Below, one piece after another: positions 50,871-63,673 of a DNA stretch of 64,000 bases. Below the pieces are notes generated by a model, which saw nothing but the letters and a program-made list of their open reading frames with translations, did no database searches and was not told where the DNA came from. Source of the DNA: Citrus sinensis (lineage: Eukaryota > Streptophyta > Magnoliopsida > Sapindales > Rutaceae). A program made the position numbers and the translations under genes. The stretch lies in assembly GCF_022201045.2 (NCBI RefSeq), contig NC_068559.1, forward strand, positions 496,001 through 560,000, in the 5' to 3' direction. Numbering within the stretch: position 1 is the stretch's first letter; every line of letters begins with the position of its first letter.

Positions 50871-53800
50871 GGCCGCTTTGTTCTACTTCACTCTGTGTGG
50901 AGGGATTTGTTTTATAAACCCGATATGGTCAATGGAAAAATTCTAGTCCTATTTTGGAATGCTCTCAATAACAGAAGTGTCGGTAAGTGAAATTTTTTTT
51001 AGCAAAAACCTCGGTTTAAGGTTAAAAGACATAAAGACCCCCATGCAGTTTAATTATATTAGTGAATTTTTTTTATATGATTTAGATAGAAATAAAAGTA
51101 TTATGTAGTGCGTTAATTTTCTTGTCACGGTCTAAATAAATTAAATTCACTTATAAGGTTAGAAATTTAGATGTTAATTTCTGATTGAAATTTTTTTATT
51201 TGATTTTTTAAAATTTTTTTATTAGTTTTCTCACTCTTAAATTCCTATTATTTCTTTAAACTTTCTCTCTTTACAAAACTAAAAAATACCAGCTTCTCAA
51301 TAATAAATAAAAATCAAAATTGGGGAAAAAAAAAAGGAATTTACGGCCCCCCCGGGGCCGGGGGGGGGGGGGGGGGCGGGAGGCGGAAGAGAGAAAATAT
51401 TAATGGGCATCATATTGGAAGAGGGTTTTATCGGTATATTGAAGGGGTGTGAAAAGCACCTCTCAATATCTAAAAAGAATCACCTCCAATGGACCCACAT
51501 TAAACTAAGCTAATCCAATATTTTTCATTCGTTAGGCCTGGGCCCAATATTTGGTCCGATGGGTTGATCGGCTTCATTTTCCTAACCATGATGTGACTTA
51601 CACATCGTTATTTATTTAATTTTTTCCGGGTACGCTGAAATATGTTTGCAAGCTAGAATTGAGGCTTTCAAGTTACAGAATTAAATTACAAGTTCTGGGT
51701 TGATACTTGATCCTCAGAGATATCTTATTGTGTTGTAGTTGGTAAAATTAATAACTGATGAAGGTTTTTATTTCTTTACATTTTATTTTACTAAGAATTA
51801 TTATTTGAGAAGCTTTATGTGTTGTATGCATGTTGAGTGATGGTATCTTTTTCAAGTACCTCACATACAGAGTTTCTTTCTCTTATGCTCGAATAGTATG
51901 ATTACAATAATTTAGGCAACTATTTGTATAGGGGTTGTAAATTGATTTAAATGTTTGTTACCGAACAAATTGATTGAAAACTATTCATTTTTTTTAAATA
52001 TTACAATATTAGAAATTTGTTATGATCAAAGCATGATCGCGTTCTTGAAAATGAGAAAATTACTCTAATAAATACTGGAGAAATGAACATGCAACATATA
52101 ATTAAGTAAAATCTTTTAATAGTGATACTCTATATAGGAATAACTTCTATCTAGTCATAAAAAATAATGGTCCCAATTTAGGCTAGTTATAAATAAGAAT
52201 AGATTTCACATTTTAATGAGTTATAAATTTTTTAGGTCATGTCTTAAGGAACTTACCTCTACATAGTAATAATTATTTATATATTGCAAAAATAAATGTT
52301 ATGTTACGCAAGGAACATACCTCCTCATAAAATCAGTAAAATAATGAGGAGAGAAAAATTAAAGAGAATGCAAAAATTTAGATAATTTTAAGATAACTCT
52401 GCATATTTCTAGTATTGTATAGAAGAATATAATAATTTTTTAGAACTATTTCTATCTCTTTTATCAATATCTATACATTAGATTTGAATTACTCCATCAA
52501 CAAACTATTAATATAGTGCATACTTTATAACTTGCACGAAGGAAAACTAAGTTAAAATAATAAGTTTTGTTACTACATCTCTATGAAATTATACTGTCTT
52601 CATAGTAATAGTTTTACAGTTCCATTTTAAACTTTCCATTAACCTATCATTCTATCAAGACTTATCCTACATATATGAACTCTCACTATCCATTTTTCTA
52701 TTTTTGCAAAGAAACCCACAAAAACTTAAAGAATAATAACATCCTTCCCTCTCATAATTCTACAATCAATCCATGAAAGCAACATAGAAACAGACTACAG
52801 ACACATCAATTAGCCCCGCATGACCATGTGCACACTGTGGCTCAGCAATACAGCCACTACTAATGCACTTAAAACCCCACTGAGTCTCTTGATGATGAGT
52901 CAGTCTCACTTCTAAATGCTTTTTACACAAAATTGGAAACTTCATGAAACCCTAAGCAACCAACTTCAATTTCCCTCACAATCTCCAAGAACCCACGTAG
53001 AAAATTAAGTACCCACGCAAGCATTCTTCATTTCACATCCTTTAAATGGCTAAAAAAGTTGCTTGGTGCAACAGAAATTCTTTGTAGGCACAACAGTATA
53101 CATTTGCGTTAGATTTTAAACATACATTAAGTCAAAATTAATATTGGCGATGTTTCATCAAATTTCCTCATAAAGAAACGTTGAAAAGCACAGCTATAAA
53201 ACACTGAGACCTCGCCGTGTTTTATGGAGGAACCGTCGGTATCAAAGGTTACCTATTCGGAATTTACTGTAAAGCTACGAATGCCCATGTGTACTAAAAC
53301 CAGACATGGTCTAGGGTTTTGGAATTTTTAATTTTAGGCTTTTAGGGTTTGGTTGTTGAAGGTTTAATAGCTATAGCTTTGTAGAGTGTAAACGCGTAAA
53401 TAGTGGCATTGATGTGATATATTATGTCAAAAGCATAGTAAATTATAGTTTATTCAATTAAATTCATTCTAGTTCCAATGGAGTTGGTGAGTTATGACAT
53501 GTTTTTCTTTCTTTCCTTCTTTTTTTTTTTCAAAGAAAATTATGTTACAATCGATTGAAATTATAACTAGATAATGCAGTAGTTTATATAGTTTTAGAGT
53601 AGTTCAAAGTATTCTAAGCATGAATTTAATCCCGTGATTATCTAAGTTGTGTTTGCTTTTTAAAATTTGGTAATAGGTGTAAATACACTTCTAATTTAGT
53701 AACCATTAATCATAGCTTTATAAAAAGACCCACACAAGATATCATATTAATATTCGATTTAAATTTATCATACATAGTCTAAATTAGACGTCTGAACAAA

Positions 53801-54688
53801 TCTTGATCTAAAAAAAAAGCTAGTCAATATGAACAATATCGACTTCACGAACTCACAGTAATCACGCAATGGGTGGAATTATTGGATGGCTGAAGAGTGA
53901 AAGGAAGCAGTGATATATTGGAATTATAAGGAGGCAACTAGCGGATTTTATGCAGGTAGTCAAAAAGGCGATACATGTTGTGATGTGAGATGACAAGCTA
54001 TTAATTAGATCTTCTTATAATATTTCGTATGAAGTGACTCACTGTCAGTTCTTTCAACCCATTTATGAACCTAGAGTCAAATTCCTTCTCTCTATTTGAT
54101 TTATGTCTGTACTCGTAGTTAACCAATTGTATTCTTAAAGAAAAAAATAATTGTACTCTCTGTGCAAAATCCAAAGAAAACATTTTTCTTACTGTTTCAG
54201 CAAAAAAATTCCACTATGCAAAATATACTACTCATTAATGAATATATCCGGCTGTTTTCGTTTTTTTGAAAGGAGAATGTATAATGTATGCACAACTTGA
54301 ATCTCCATTTAACAATAATATTCTTAGCTACTTTCAATCTTCGATCATATGTTCATGCTACATTGACATATATTTGGAGATTAATTATGAATCATCTAAA
54401 GAAAATAGTTGAATTTTTTTTCAATATATACATTTGAATCATATGGAACAAGTAAAAAATTAATAGCAAGAAGTATAGACTGATCAAAACAAAATAAGAG
54501 AGCATTTTCATACTTCTTTCATTCTACTCATATTTTAAAATGTGACCAAGAGGCATTTGATTTTGCCTGCTTTTCATTAGAGGGATGGCATAAAAGGAAA
54601 CTAAAAAAAGAAAAAAAAAAAGAAAAAAGAAATACAATTTCTCTAAGAGCTAGCTTGCTGTAGAGTCCATTGGAGCTTTATAGTGGTT
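50871..54688. other. Intergenic, AT-rich, with a G-homopolymer
   Basis: No gene seen in 3.8 kb. The only outlier is a GC block at 51344-51390 including 17 consecutive G (51360-51376). The region from 50880 to about 50990 is the presumed SDR promoter; the side near 54688 should hold the zinc-finger gene's 3' UTR. Confidence 0.45.
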
Positions 54689-55321
54689 CTACTTCATCTT
54701 TGATGGATCACCAAGCCTGAGTTCAAGATCCAAATTCTCCTTTTGGAGACTGAATTTATCGCTAGACATGAAGAAAGGCTGAGTTGATTTTGAAACAGCA
54801 GCACTTGTCTTTGCTCTTTTGCAGCTAATTGTCTTATCACACCAAATATCTGGTTTCAATCCCACAGACAAGTTGGTTTCAACAAAATCATCTTCGTGAT
54901 TTATGGTGACAAAAGAAGAAGAATTTTCTTTAGCAGTGGTGAGTAAAGCTGCCGTAACCCGAGTATTTAAAAGAGTAGGTGATGATGCAACAACAACAAC
55001 ATTATTGCTAGGACTAGAATGATCAGATGGGCATTTATGGTGTGTTGATTTATTGAGAGAATTTTTAAGCCTAGCTCTATCCCTTCGATGGACATTCATA
55101 TGCCCACCCAGGGCTTGAGCAGACTTAAATTCTCTTCTGCAAAAGCTACAAGAATAAGATCTCGGTGGCCATATGCATCCACCAAGTGACCGTGCTGCTG
55201 CATCTTCTGCAAAAGCTTTTTCTTCCCATGATGATGATGATGATGAGTCGCTAAAAGAGTACTTCAAAATCTGATCTCTTTGCCTCTTCATCCACATCCA
55301 ATACTGAGCTTGTGCCTCCAT
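54689..55321 (-). CDS. ZFP10: SUPERMAN/ZFP10-type single C2H2 zinc-finger repressor, 210 aa
   Basis: A single exon with a true ATG at 55321. The N-terminus is [16 protein letters not shown], then a Ser run and [11 protein letters not shown]. One plant-type zinc finger occupies residues 58-78 (Cys58, Cys61, His74, His78) with the QALGGH signature, in the family context [20 protein letters not shown] and a basic tail [10 protein letters not shown]. The C-terminus carries LDLELRL at residues 197-203, an EAR-type repression motif that recruits TOPLESS-like corepressors. This layout is that of SUPERMAN, RBE, ZFP10 and ZFP11, which control organ boundaries, growth and flower or trichome traits. The ZFP10 assignment leans on N-terminal similarity and on the DUF604 gene nearby, as at At2g37730-37740 in Arabidopsis; which paralogue it is needs a tree. 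Confidence 0.9.
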   Translation of the reverse strand: MEAQAQYWMWMKRQRDQILKYSFSDSSSSSSWEEKAFAEDAAARSLGGCIWPPRSYSCSFCRREFKSAQALGGHMNVHRRDRARLKNSLNKSTHHKCPSDHSSPSNNVVVVASSPTLLNTRVTAALLTTAKENSSSFVTINHEDDFVETNLSVGLKPDIWCDKTISCKRAKTSAAVSKSTQPFFMSSDKFSLQKENLDLELRLGDPSKMK

Positions 55322-57648
55322 TGTGCTAGCTATATCTTTAATTTAGCAAGAATAAAGAGAAATGTAAGACAGTTTATTAATATAGAGAGACGAGTAATGC
55401 TGAAGCAGCTCTGTATAAATTCTTATTGAATGCATGAAAGCTACTTGAGAATCTAAGAGGAAGGGAAAGAGTTCAGATGGATAAGTCTCCTCACTAGCTT
55501 TTTTTGGTGTGATGATCAATTTGCTCTCTCTCCTTTGGCTCTTTCAATGTTTTGTAGCTGGGGTTTGACGGATATAGACAGTCAATGTTATCGGTACTAT
55601 TTTGGCAATTTCTGAAGAGAGGCCCCATTGAAGCAATTATCATACACATCTATATGATATACACATAAAATTATTGCGGGAAAATATATGCATCTCTTAT
55701 AATACATATTTGAAATGAGACCACTTTCTATTAGAATTAGACTGAGATCCCGTCTCAAATTTGTACATTAAAATGTGTAAATATTCACATTGTAATTAAG
55801 AATATGATTTGATTTTGATAAGACCCTTTTAAAATTAGTCAATTCTCATACATATGATATCCTCTAAGAGTGTTAATAATGGATATCAGGATATACAAAA
55901 ATTTGAGTTAGATCATATTGTTGCAGAAAATAATATTCTCATCTCAAATTCCCATTTTGAAACACATATTTTTTATTGGAGGCTCTACTTAATATTCAGA
56001 TACATGAAGGAATCCATTGATATTGATCAATATATAAGGACTATAATATACATATATAATTTTCAATACATTAACAAATTAAACAATATTGTTTCTAATA
56101 TATTTAAATATGTGTCTTTTAAAAAATTTAGTGTCATTCTTAATTTGTTAAAAATGAGTGTGTAGTCATAAGAGAAAAACTATATATATTTTGATTAAAA
56201 GGCTATAATTTAATTATATGATTAAACTAATGATGAAAACATATTCATCTTCTTCTGGCTCTAGCTTTGAAAGACATGGCGTAAGATGTGGAAAAGTGGA
56301 GAACCATACGAAGACTATTATTGGAAAAGACAAGCAGCTGGTGAAGATTGATAAAACGAATTGTTTTATTAAATAAAGGATATAATAATTGCTGCCAAAT
56401 GCTAATTGTCTTTTCTTCAATCTTCTATCTCATTCAAAAAACGTAATGCTTTATCAATTGTTAACTTAATCTTGTCAATATCCTTTTTGATAGTCATCAT
56501 ACATGTTTATTATAACCATTCAAAAGAAAAAATTAAAAAACATTTTTATGATAAAAAATTGACCTTTGATTTGATCACTTCAAATTAAAGTATTATATTT
56601 TCATTTTGTGTGTTTAGTGAATGTGTTCAGAATCTTTAGGTTTTTCCTTCTGTATCACGATAAGTCAAATGAAGCATTAATATTTATTAATATATTGCCA
56701 AATGGTTAATCTCTCTCTCCTCTCATTCATTCCCATGTTAATTTTTAGGGTTATATATATATAATTTTATTTTTTTAGTGGGAACGTCCTTATTTTTTTT
56801 CATGTGAACACATTTTTAAATTGTACAGTTTAATAGAATTAAATTTTAATATTATTAAATCGTATAATTTTATAGTGTGTTAAAAAATAATTTTATTAGA
56901 CCACTCAACAATATATTCGTATTAAAAAAATTGCAGCTTTAGGCATAAATCAAAGATATTCGTAGGAGTTGCAGGTGCTCATTTTGCAATAAACCGTCCC
57001 GACATCGGTTTGGTCTGGAGTTTTTAATTGATCAGAATCAGTTCAGTTTTGTTAAAAACGAAAACAAACACAGGAAACTGATGAAGACCAAGCCCGAACT
57101 ACTGCATTAATTTAATTTATACAAAGCCCATGCAAGCTATTTATGATGTGAAATGAAATTTATGATATGATATGATACGAAATAGCTATATATGGCTATT
57201 TATGATATGAAATGAAAATCCATTATAAATATACAGGAAAATTAATAACTAAGAACTCGTATCCTATATTATATATTCGGATCCAGTTATGTTACAACTG
57301 TGATACCATACTATACAACGCTTTTTGTTTCTATTCTGAAATATCCTTCGACGTAAAGAATCTAACGGTTGAAATTAGTTCTTGGATAATTTAGGTATCC
57401 AGCTATGTTGTCATTATATATTCAGTAAACTTCATTACATTATGATTTAATTAGCTAAAATATTTTTTTCATGCAACATGTTTGAATGGCCAGATAATTT
57501 TCAACACGCTTCTCGTTCAAACTTGAAGTATCCATTATGAAAAATACAAATAGAATTTATTGTTTCTTTCGAGTAATTAAGTGCAGTTTCCAGTTACTGT
57601 GTAACTTTACGCTCATAATCAATTCATTTTTTACTGCATTGATTCCCT
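55322..57648. other. Upstream region of the zinc-finger gene, then AT-rich intergenic DNA
   Basis: The first 250 bp are the likely promoter and leader of the zinc-finger gene. A 48-codon ATG-started frame at 56230-56376 (+), rich in Lys and Ser, has no recognisable match. Nothing else convincing. Confidence 0.4.
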
Positions 57649-57670
57649 CCCCCCCCCCCCCCCCCCCCCC
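57649..57670. repeat. Poly-C run of 22
   Basis: Uninterrupted C run followed by T and six more C, ending 11 bp before the target duplication of the Mutator-like element at 57691. Confidence 0.9.
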
Positions 57671-57690
57671 TCCCCCCGCGGTAAAATTAT

Positions 57691-59106
57691 AGGAAATTTT
57701 CTTATACAGCCACTTTCAAAAATTCAATATCAAAACTAGCCATAGAATAAAAGTTCTTACAATAATAACCACACACACTTTTTATGGACTAAATTACCCC
57801 CCCCCCTCCCCCCCTCCCAACAAAGTTCCTCTCTTATTTCACCTCAACAATTAAACATAAATTCTAGAAAACTACTCTTATTTCACTTCTCAAACTCCCT
57901 CTTACAAGTAAACACAAAACTACTCCGATTTCATATGCATCAAACAACAATTTTTAATTAGCACTGAAGACAAAATCAATCAAGCCAAAAACAAAACAAA
58001 AAAAAGCTCATTAAGGTTAGTGTTTTTTGAAATTTAGATTGTAAGATTAATTAAGTTTTATCTATGGGTTTTGTAGAAATTTGAAGAAATAGATATCTTT
58101 ATTAATTTTTATTAAAATGTGAGTAGATATTTGCTTGTGTGAATCCCAAAATTAGAAAAAAGTCTAATAAATTATGTATTTCTATGACTTGTAGAAGAAA
58201 ATCTGATCGAGGGCGATGGTTGCCATCGCCCGCCCTTCTTGTGGGCTTAGTGCGGGCGAAGGCATGCATTGCCCGGTCAATGGAAACCTTTGCTCGCACT
58301 TCTCGTGGGCGATACCGGCCGGAAGTACGGGCGAAGGTTGATTGCGGGCGAAGGCATGCATCGCCCAGTCAATGGCACCCTTCGCCCCCACTTCTCGCGG
58401 GCGATACCAGCAAGAGGCGCGGGCGAAGGTGGCGATGGCTCCCATCTCCCGCAACATTTGCAAGCGATGGCTCCCAGTGCCCGGCCATGTTGTGGGCGAT
58501 GGGTGCCTAAACCCAACATAAATAAAAAAAATTTAAAAAATTTAAAAAAAACTTATGAAATAAATGTAAACTTCATACTAGTAAGTAGCTTTGGTATTAA
58601 AGAGTGGATTACTAGGAACTAGTTTAGCAAATTTATTGAGATAAATGAAATTTTTTTCTTAGAGACATTTTAACGAACACATAATGTGCTTATATTTTAC
58701 AAACATTAATTTTTAAAAATATTTGAATTGTTCATGCCAATACATATCATAATGTGTTTTTCTATCACTAATAATCCACCAATCAATTAAAACTTACTGT
58801 AAAAGTGTAAGGGAGGCATACCTTTAGGTCGAATCCTAATGCTGTTGACAATGTACAACCTTTTGCTGACGGAGGTTGTGCAAATAGGGGCTGTGATGGT
58901 GAGATTGTGATGATGAGGCTGTAGAAAGAAATTTCGAGATAACGAGCGATGATGGGCGATGCGTGAGTTAAGCGATTTTGACAATAGTCTTTGGAGAGAG
59001 GGTAATTTAGTTCATAAAATGCGTGTGGTTATTATTGTAAGAATTTTTATTCTATGACTAGTTTTAATATTGAGTTTTTGAAAGTGGCTATACAAGAAAA
59101 TTTCCT
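57691..59106. mobile_element. Mutator-like element with GC-rich internal cargo (Pack-MULE-like), 1416 bp
   Basis: Left end (57691 to about 57798) and right end (about 59000-59106) are inverted repeats of about 107 bp with roughly ten differences; both start AGGAAATTTTCTT and end next to AAATTACCC. A perfect 9-bp target duplication TAAAATTAT flanks the element (57682-57690, 59107-59115). Inside, 57800-58190 is AT-rich with splice-like signals (for example TTGTAG before GAAG). Then 58200-58510 is abruptly GC-rich and built of a doubled unit of about 100 bp (about 58250-58335 and 58337-58425), with GGGCGA occurring eight times. Several frames are open across it on both strands because stops are rare in GC-rich DNA. 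No transposase seen. The interior may be captured genomic sequence or amplified repeats. Confidence 0.85.
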
Positions 59107-59115
59107 TAAAATTAT

Positions 59116-59826
59116 CGATAAGACATAAATCTAATGATTCCTTTTTGTAGGCAAACAAATGTCATATTCGATTCTTGATCACTTTCACCAATACTTCTAT
59201 TGACTGTACATGTCATTGTAAGCACATGCAGCTTCTTCCATAACACTTCCAATCAAAGTAATTGTTTTTCAAATACGTATGCAATGGCAAGCATCTCTCT
59301 TTAAAATATATATCAAAGTCTACACCTATTCAACTATATGAAATATATTTCACTCTAAGAAGATGAATCCTCACAAAATTGGCAATATCATGAGCATCAT
59401 TATAGTCGTCGTCGTTGTTCACTTGTTCTTATTATTATTATTTAAAGATAGTTAATTTATATTTACGTTGTTGAATAATTAATCAATTCCAACATTTGTA
59501 ATATGAGCTTTTTTAATCGGAGGCAGGTGGGATGTGTAGAAATTTAGGGAGAAGAATTCTTTCGTTTCTTCATTTTTTTTTTTTTTAAATAAGCAAGTTA
59601 GATGCTTTATAAATTTCTAATTCCTTCTTTTGTTCCTAACATTAAACGGTCAACTTAAAAAACACGTTGATGAAGATTAAACGTTATATGTAATTGAACC
59701 TAGGAATTGATATTAGATTTAAAAAAATTATTAACAATATGACATGTGAAAAAATTAAATCTAATCATGAATTTGTATGCTAAAAGATCCTACTGTTAAA
59801 AAGTGAAAATTTAATCGATATTCATA
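59116..59826. other. Intergenic, nothing recognised
   Basis: AT-rich spacer between two Mutator-type elements, without conserved frames. Confidence 0.4.
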
Positions 59827-59835
59827 TTTTTATTT

Positions 59836-60037
59836 GAGTGATGATACAACCACAAATTCTTGTACAAACTTATCTTGTACAAACTGATATGACATTAATT
59901 CATTGGTTGAATGAAAATATAAAATAGTATAAATAAATCATGTGGGCCAAGAGATATTTAATTTAACCAATGAATTAATGTCACATCAGTTTGTACAAAA
60001 TAAAATTGTACAAGAGTTTGTGGCTATATTATTACTC
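59836..60037. mobile_element. Mutator-like MITE copy 2, 202 bp
   Basis: The ends GAGTGATGATACAACCACAA and (reverse complement) GAGTAATAATATAGCCACAA are inverted, and the inverted match continues inward through TTGTACAAACTGAT-like and ATTAATTCATTGGTT words. A perfect 9-bp duplication TTTTTATTT flanks it (59827-59835 and 60038-60046). It is related to 41965-42122 but better preserved. Confidence 0.88.
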
Positions 60038-60046
60038 TTTTTATTT

Positions 60047-61845
60047 TATATATAATGAAATGGGATTCAATCAAGGAGATTTATGGGATCTACAGTCCGA
60101 TCAAACTTTACTGGCTCAAGTAATAAATCAAGACGTTGTGATTTGTTTATATTTTGTATTAGGTCAAGATTTTGCATAATTCCAAAAGCTTAATAAATAA
60201 GAAAGAGAAGAGAAGACACATATAATACTTAAAATATGAAGATAATTGACTACTAAAGACTTTAATCATCTTTAAAAATACTGCTAAAATTGTCTTTATA
60301 CTGTTTAGATTCTACCCTCAAATGCATTCAATAATCTCAACTTGTAGCAGAAGAAATGTGAAAAGGAACATCTAGACATTTACGACTTGATTGCAATGCA
60401 AACCAACAAATGTATAGATTTAAAAAAACAATTAAAAGTCTTATTCAGGTTTCTTGTGAACTGATAATGGAGGAGTTTACGGAATTAATTAAAGATTTTG
60501 CAGCCTGAGAGGTTGAGTCGACAAATGTGATGTTAGGTATGTGACATGACACTCAATGACTCGATGGATCATATTATATTATATACATAGATTTTTTAAA
60601 CTTCTTGTTGTGTATTAAAATGAGAAAGGAATTTGGAATACATGGCTTGATAATACGTTGAAATCATGCACTTATTAAATTCGTATTGCTAGTTTTCTTT
60701 GACAAGTCCTCTAATTTTTGCATTTTTGCTACTCACCCTTTTTATAGTTTTGATAATATTCTGTTTACCATCTCTACATCATTAATTTGGTTATGATTTT
60801 GATTTTGATGATGAAGAACTTGGTTGTGGTTAAAGCCTAGCTTAATTTATTCTTTTTACTGATATATAAACATATGTGGAAGAGGGAAATAGCAGGAAAA
60901 GCATGCATGGGTGTATTAATAAAAGCGTATGATTGAAATTTATTGTCTTTACATTATTCTTTATTAATCGACGTTCATGATTTGAATTTTAAGCTCCAAA
61001 AATATCAAAAACAAAAGGAAAAACACTTGCATCATGAGTAGACAAATAGAAAGAGTTGAAATGATTTGGATTTTAGGCCCATTAATTCCTTATGATAACC
61101 CTTATCCTCGTTTGATATTTCTTTGCACCCCTTTAATATCCTTGCAATACCCCATTTCTTTGTAATCATACATAGTTCTATTATTACTTGAATTGCGTTA
61201 AAGGATAAATATCAATTTAATTAAACTAAAATGTATATACAAACCATGAACCCCTCATATATAATATAATTAACTTTGCTGATAAAATCAAAATAATTTT
61301 GAAACAATAAAGAAGCAAATTACCTAATAATAAATAATTTTATTACGAAAAAGGTATGTTTATAATTATTTAATTTATTATAACTAACAGTAAAATTTAA
61401 CTAGAACTCCATTGTAATCTTATATCCTTTTTATAATTTCATAAAAAAATAGATATAAAAAATAAAAATTGAGTTTCTTAAAAATTTTAAAGGGTGTTTG
61501 AAGGGCCACTCCTATTTTTTTCCCTTTTGGGCTTGGCCCATTTATTTAACTCTGTGTCTTTCCGGTTCAAGCCCAGCCCCAACTTCTTTAGAAACAGAAA
61601 AAAGGCACGACTTGGTCACACACACACACACAAACTGTGACACGTCCAAGTCAATGCAAGAGTGCGACACCCCACGTGATATTGTCCCATATTCCGTAAA
61701 AGGACATGTTAAATAATGAATGACCCACGCCACTAAATTGCGTTCCATTTTCCACTATTTATTTATGGTCCACTCATTTTGAATATTGCTTTTTTTTTTC
61801 CCGTTTTAATCACATTCGATTTTGTGCAATGAAAAATTTGAGAGG
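60047..61845. other. AT-rich intergenic region
   Basis: No gene seen. A (CA)n microsatellite lies at about 61617-61632, and a GC-richer block near 61500-61720 contains CCACGTGAT but no conserved frame. Confidence 0.4.
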
Positions 61846-62969
61846 TAGGGATGACAATTGAGCAGATATGAATTGGATATATATTATTTTATATTTAGAT
61901 CCGTAATAAAAATTAAGATTCGTATCTGCTTCAGATCCGTCATGAATCTATATTTTTCGCTTTATATCTAGATCCGAAACAAAAAATAAAGATTTATATC
62001 TATTTCAAATCTAAAAAGAAAAATTCAAATTCAAATATGCTCTAAATCCATCATGAATTCTAAATCTCAATAATAAGCGATCAATCTTTTTTTAGAAAGA
62101 AAATTTAAGACTAAAATGCATTGGTAATAATTAAATTATATATTTTGTATAAAAAAATCTAATAAGTATTGTAGCTTCTACTTTTACACCAAAATATACA
62201 AATAAGAAAGATAATAAAATATCGATCAAAAGTAATTGTAGAAATAAAATCATTAAAAGATTCTAATGTCTCATTTACCATCTTGATATCCACTGCACAC
62301 CATTATCATTCTAATATCATTAAATAATAACATATAAGTTAAAAATGATTTATTATATTTCGTGCGTTATTATTTTTATTATGATCATATATTAACTAAA
62401 TATATGATTAACATAATTATTTTATAGTTGATAGCCACCATTGATTAGTGATTATACAAAATAAATAAGATTATGAGAAAATGATAGAAAAATAAACTCA
62501 AGCATATGGATTTTCCTAACAATTAAAGAACTTATTCAAGCATTTAAATAAAGTGGAGAAGCGAGAGTAGACTAAAGAGGAAAAAAGAGACTAAATTGTA
62601 AAGTGAAAAACTTAAAAAAAAATGAGGGCAGGCTATCCTAATTTTATTTTATACTTAATAAATTTTTGTCTTATTATCAATTAAGTACCTTTAAGTTTTA
62701 AGATTCTTAAATACAATGAATAAATTTTATCATCATTTATAATTACATAATTGTTAAGAATTTTTTAAAATAAATTTACATTAAATGGTGAGTGGATATG
62801 GATTTGGATCTAGATATTAAGATAAAACTAAATTTGCTCCAAATCTACCTTAGGTCCACGTATCAATATCTAAATTTGATCCAAATTCATTTTAATCCGA
62901 CCCAAATCCAATTCAATTGAATTTGAATCACATGGATCTTGGATCAGATCCGATCGATTGACATCCTTA
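61846..62969. mobile_element. hAT-like non-autonomous element, about 1.1 kb
   Basis: The ends TAGGGATGACAATTGAGCAG and (reverse complement) TAAGGATGTCAATCGATCGG are inverted repeats. Subterminal parts hold many GGATC-type words (AGATCCGTAA, CAGATCCGTCATG, TTGGATCTAGATA, CAGATCCGATCG). No exact 8-bp duplication could be found, so the borders may be off by a few bases. There is no transposase. Confidence 0.55.
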
Positions 62970-63535
62970 TAATGAGACGCGTTAAGATAATTTAATAGGG
63001 AAATAAATATTCGTTTATGAGGAACATAAGTAGCAATATATCGTAATCGTAGTCATAATAATTAAAGAAAAAATAATTTTTTTTTTGGGAGGGAAAATAT
63101 CTAATGGAAGCATTACCTAAGTGAAATGTCCATCAAGGTCAAGGTGGCGAAATTTCATTGGTCAAGGGGTTTCCTCTTTCATTTAAATATTTATCGTACT
63201 ATAAAATTACAGTAATGATTATCACTCGCTCTTTAGCCTCATGTGGCCACCCGTTAAACTAGGACCATAATTAACAAAAGGGCAACGGTATCTTCTTCGA
63301 AAGCAAATGTGCTGCCAGGGGATTTCTCTCTCATTTTACCCTGGTTTAAAAAAAGTTTCTTCTTTTGTTAAAACTTCCCAAAAAATAATAATAATAATAA
63401 TAACAAAAATTTTTCCTTATTGTATTCACTGTTTCATATTCGGTTTCAACTCTTCTGAGCTCCATTGAAAAGCCTCTCTGTGTGTTCAGCCATTAGAATC
63501 TCTTCTTCGTGGGGTTTTGCATATTTTCTGGGTTG
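62970..63535. promoter_or_regulatory. Promoter region of the DUF604 gene
   Basis: The region immediately upstream of the leader ORFs. A run of AAT repeats lies at about 63386-63403, and a pyrimidine-rich stretch (63455-63500) probably marks the transcription start area. Confidence 0.35.
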
Positions 63536-63622
63536 ATGGTTGATGATGAAGAAGAAGAAGGATTTCGGAGAATCCAGATGTGTAAAGGCAAACGCCTTGA
63601 ACTATCTGGGGTAAGCTCATAA
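63536..63622 (+). other. Upstream open reading frame in the DUF604 gene leader, 28 codons
   Basis: ATG at 63536 opens a 28-codon frame (MVDDEEEEGFRRIQ...) that stops at 63620-63622. A second ATG-ATG at 63543 opens another short frame ending at TAA within GGGGTAAGC. Both lie 50-130 bp upstream of the main ATG at 63674 and could lower its translation. A GT donor-like site (GGG|GTAAGC, 63611) and an AG directly before 63674 would, if used as a very short intron, fuse the first frame in phase to the main ORF. Confidence 0.4.
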
Positions 63623-63673
63623 AATTCGAATTATTCAAGGATACATAGTTTTCCTGTTTTGGTTTTGGTGAAG

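Noticed and set aside
58139-58622. Overlapping frames of 80-123 codons on both strands in the GC-rich block
   Set aside because: They arise from low stop-codon frequency in GC-rich repeats inside a transposon; none shows a domain.
63386-63403. AAT tandem run as a CRISPR-like or satellite array
   Set aside because: It is a short trinucleotide microsatellite; no spaced repeats are present anywhere in the window.
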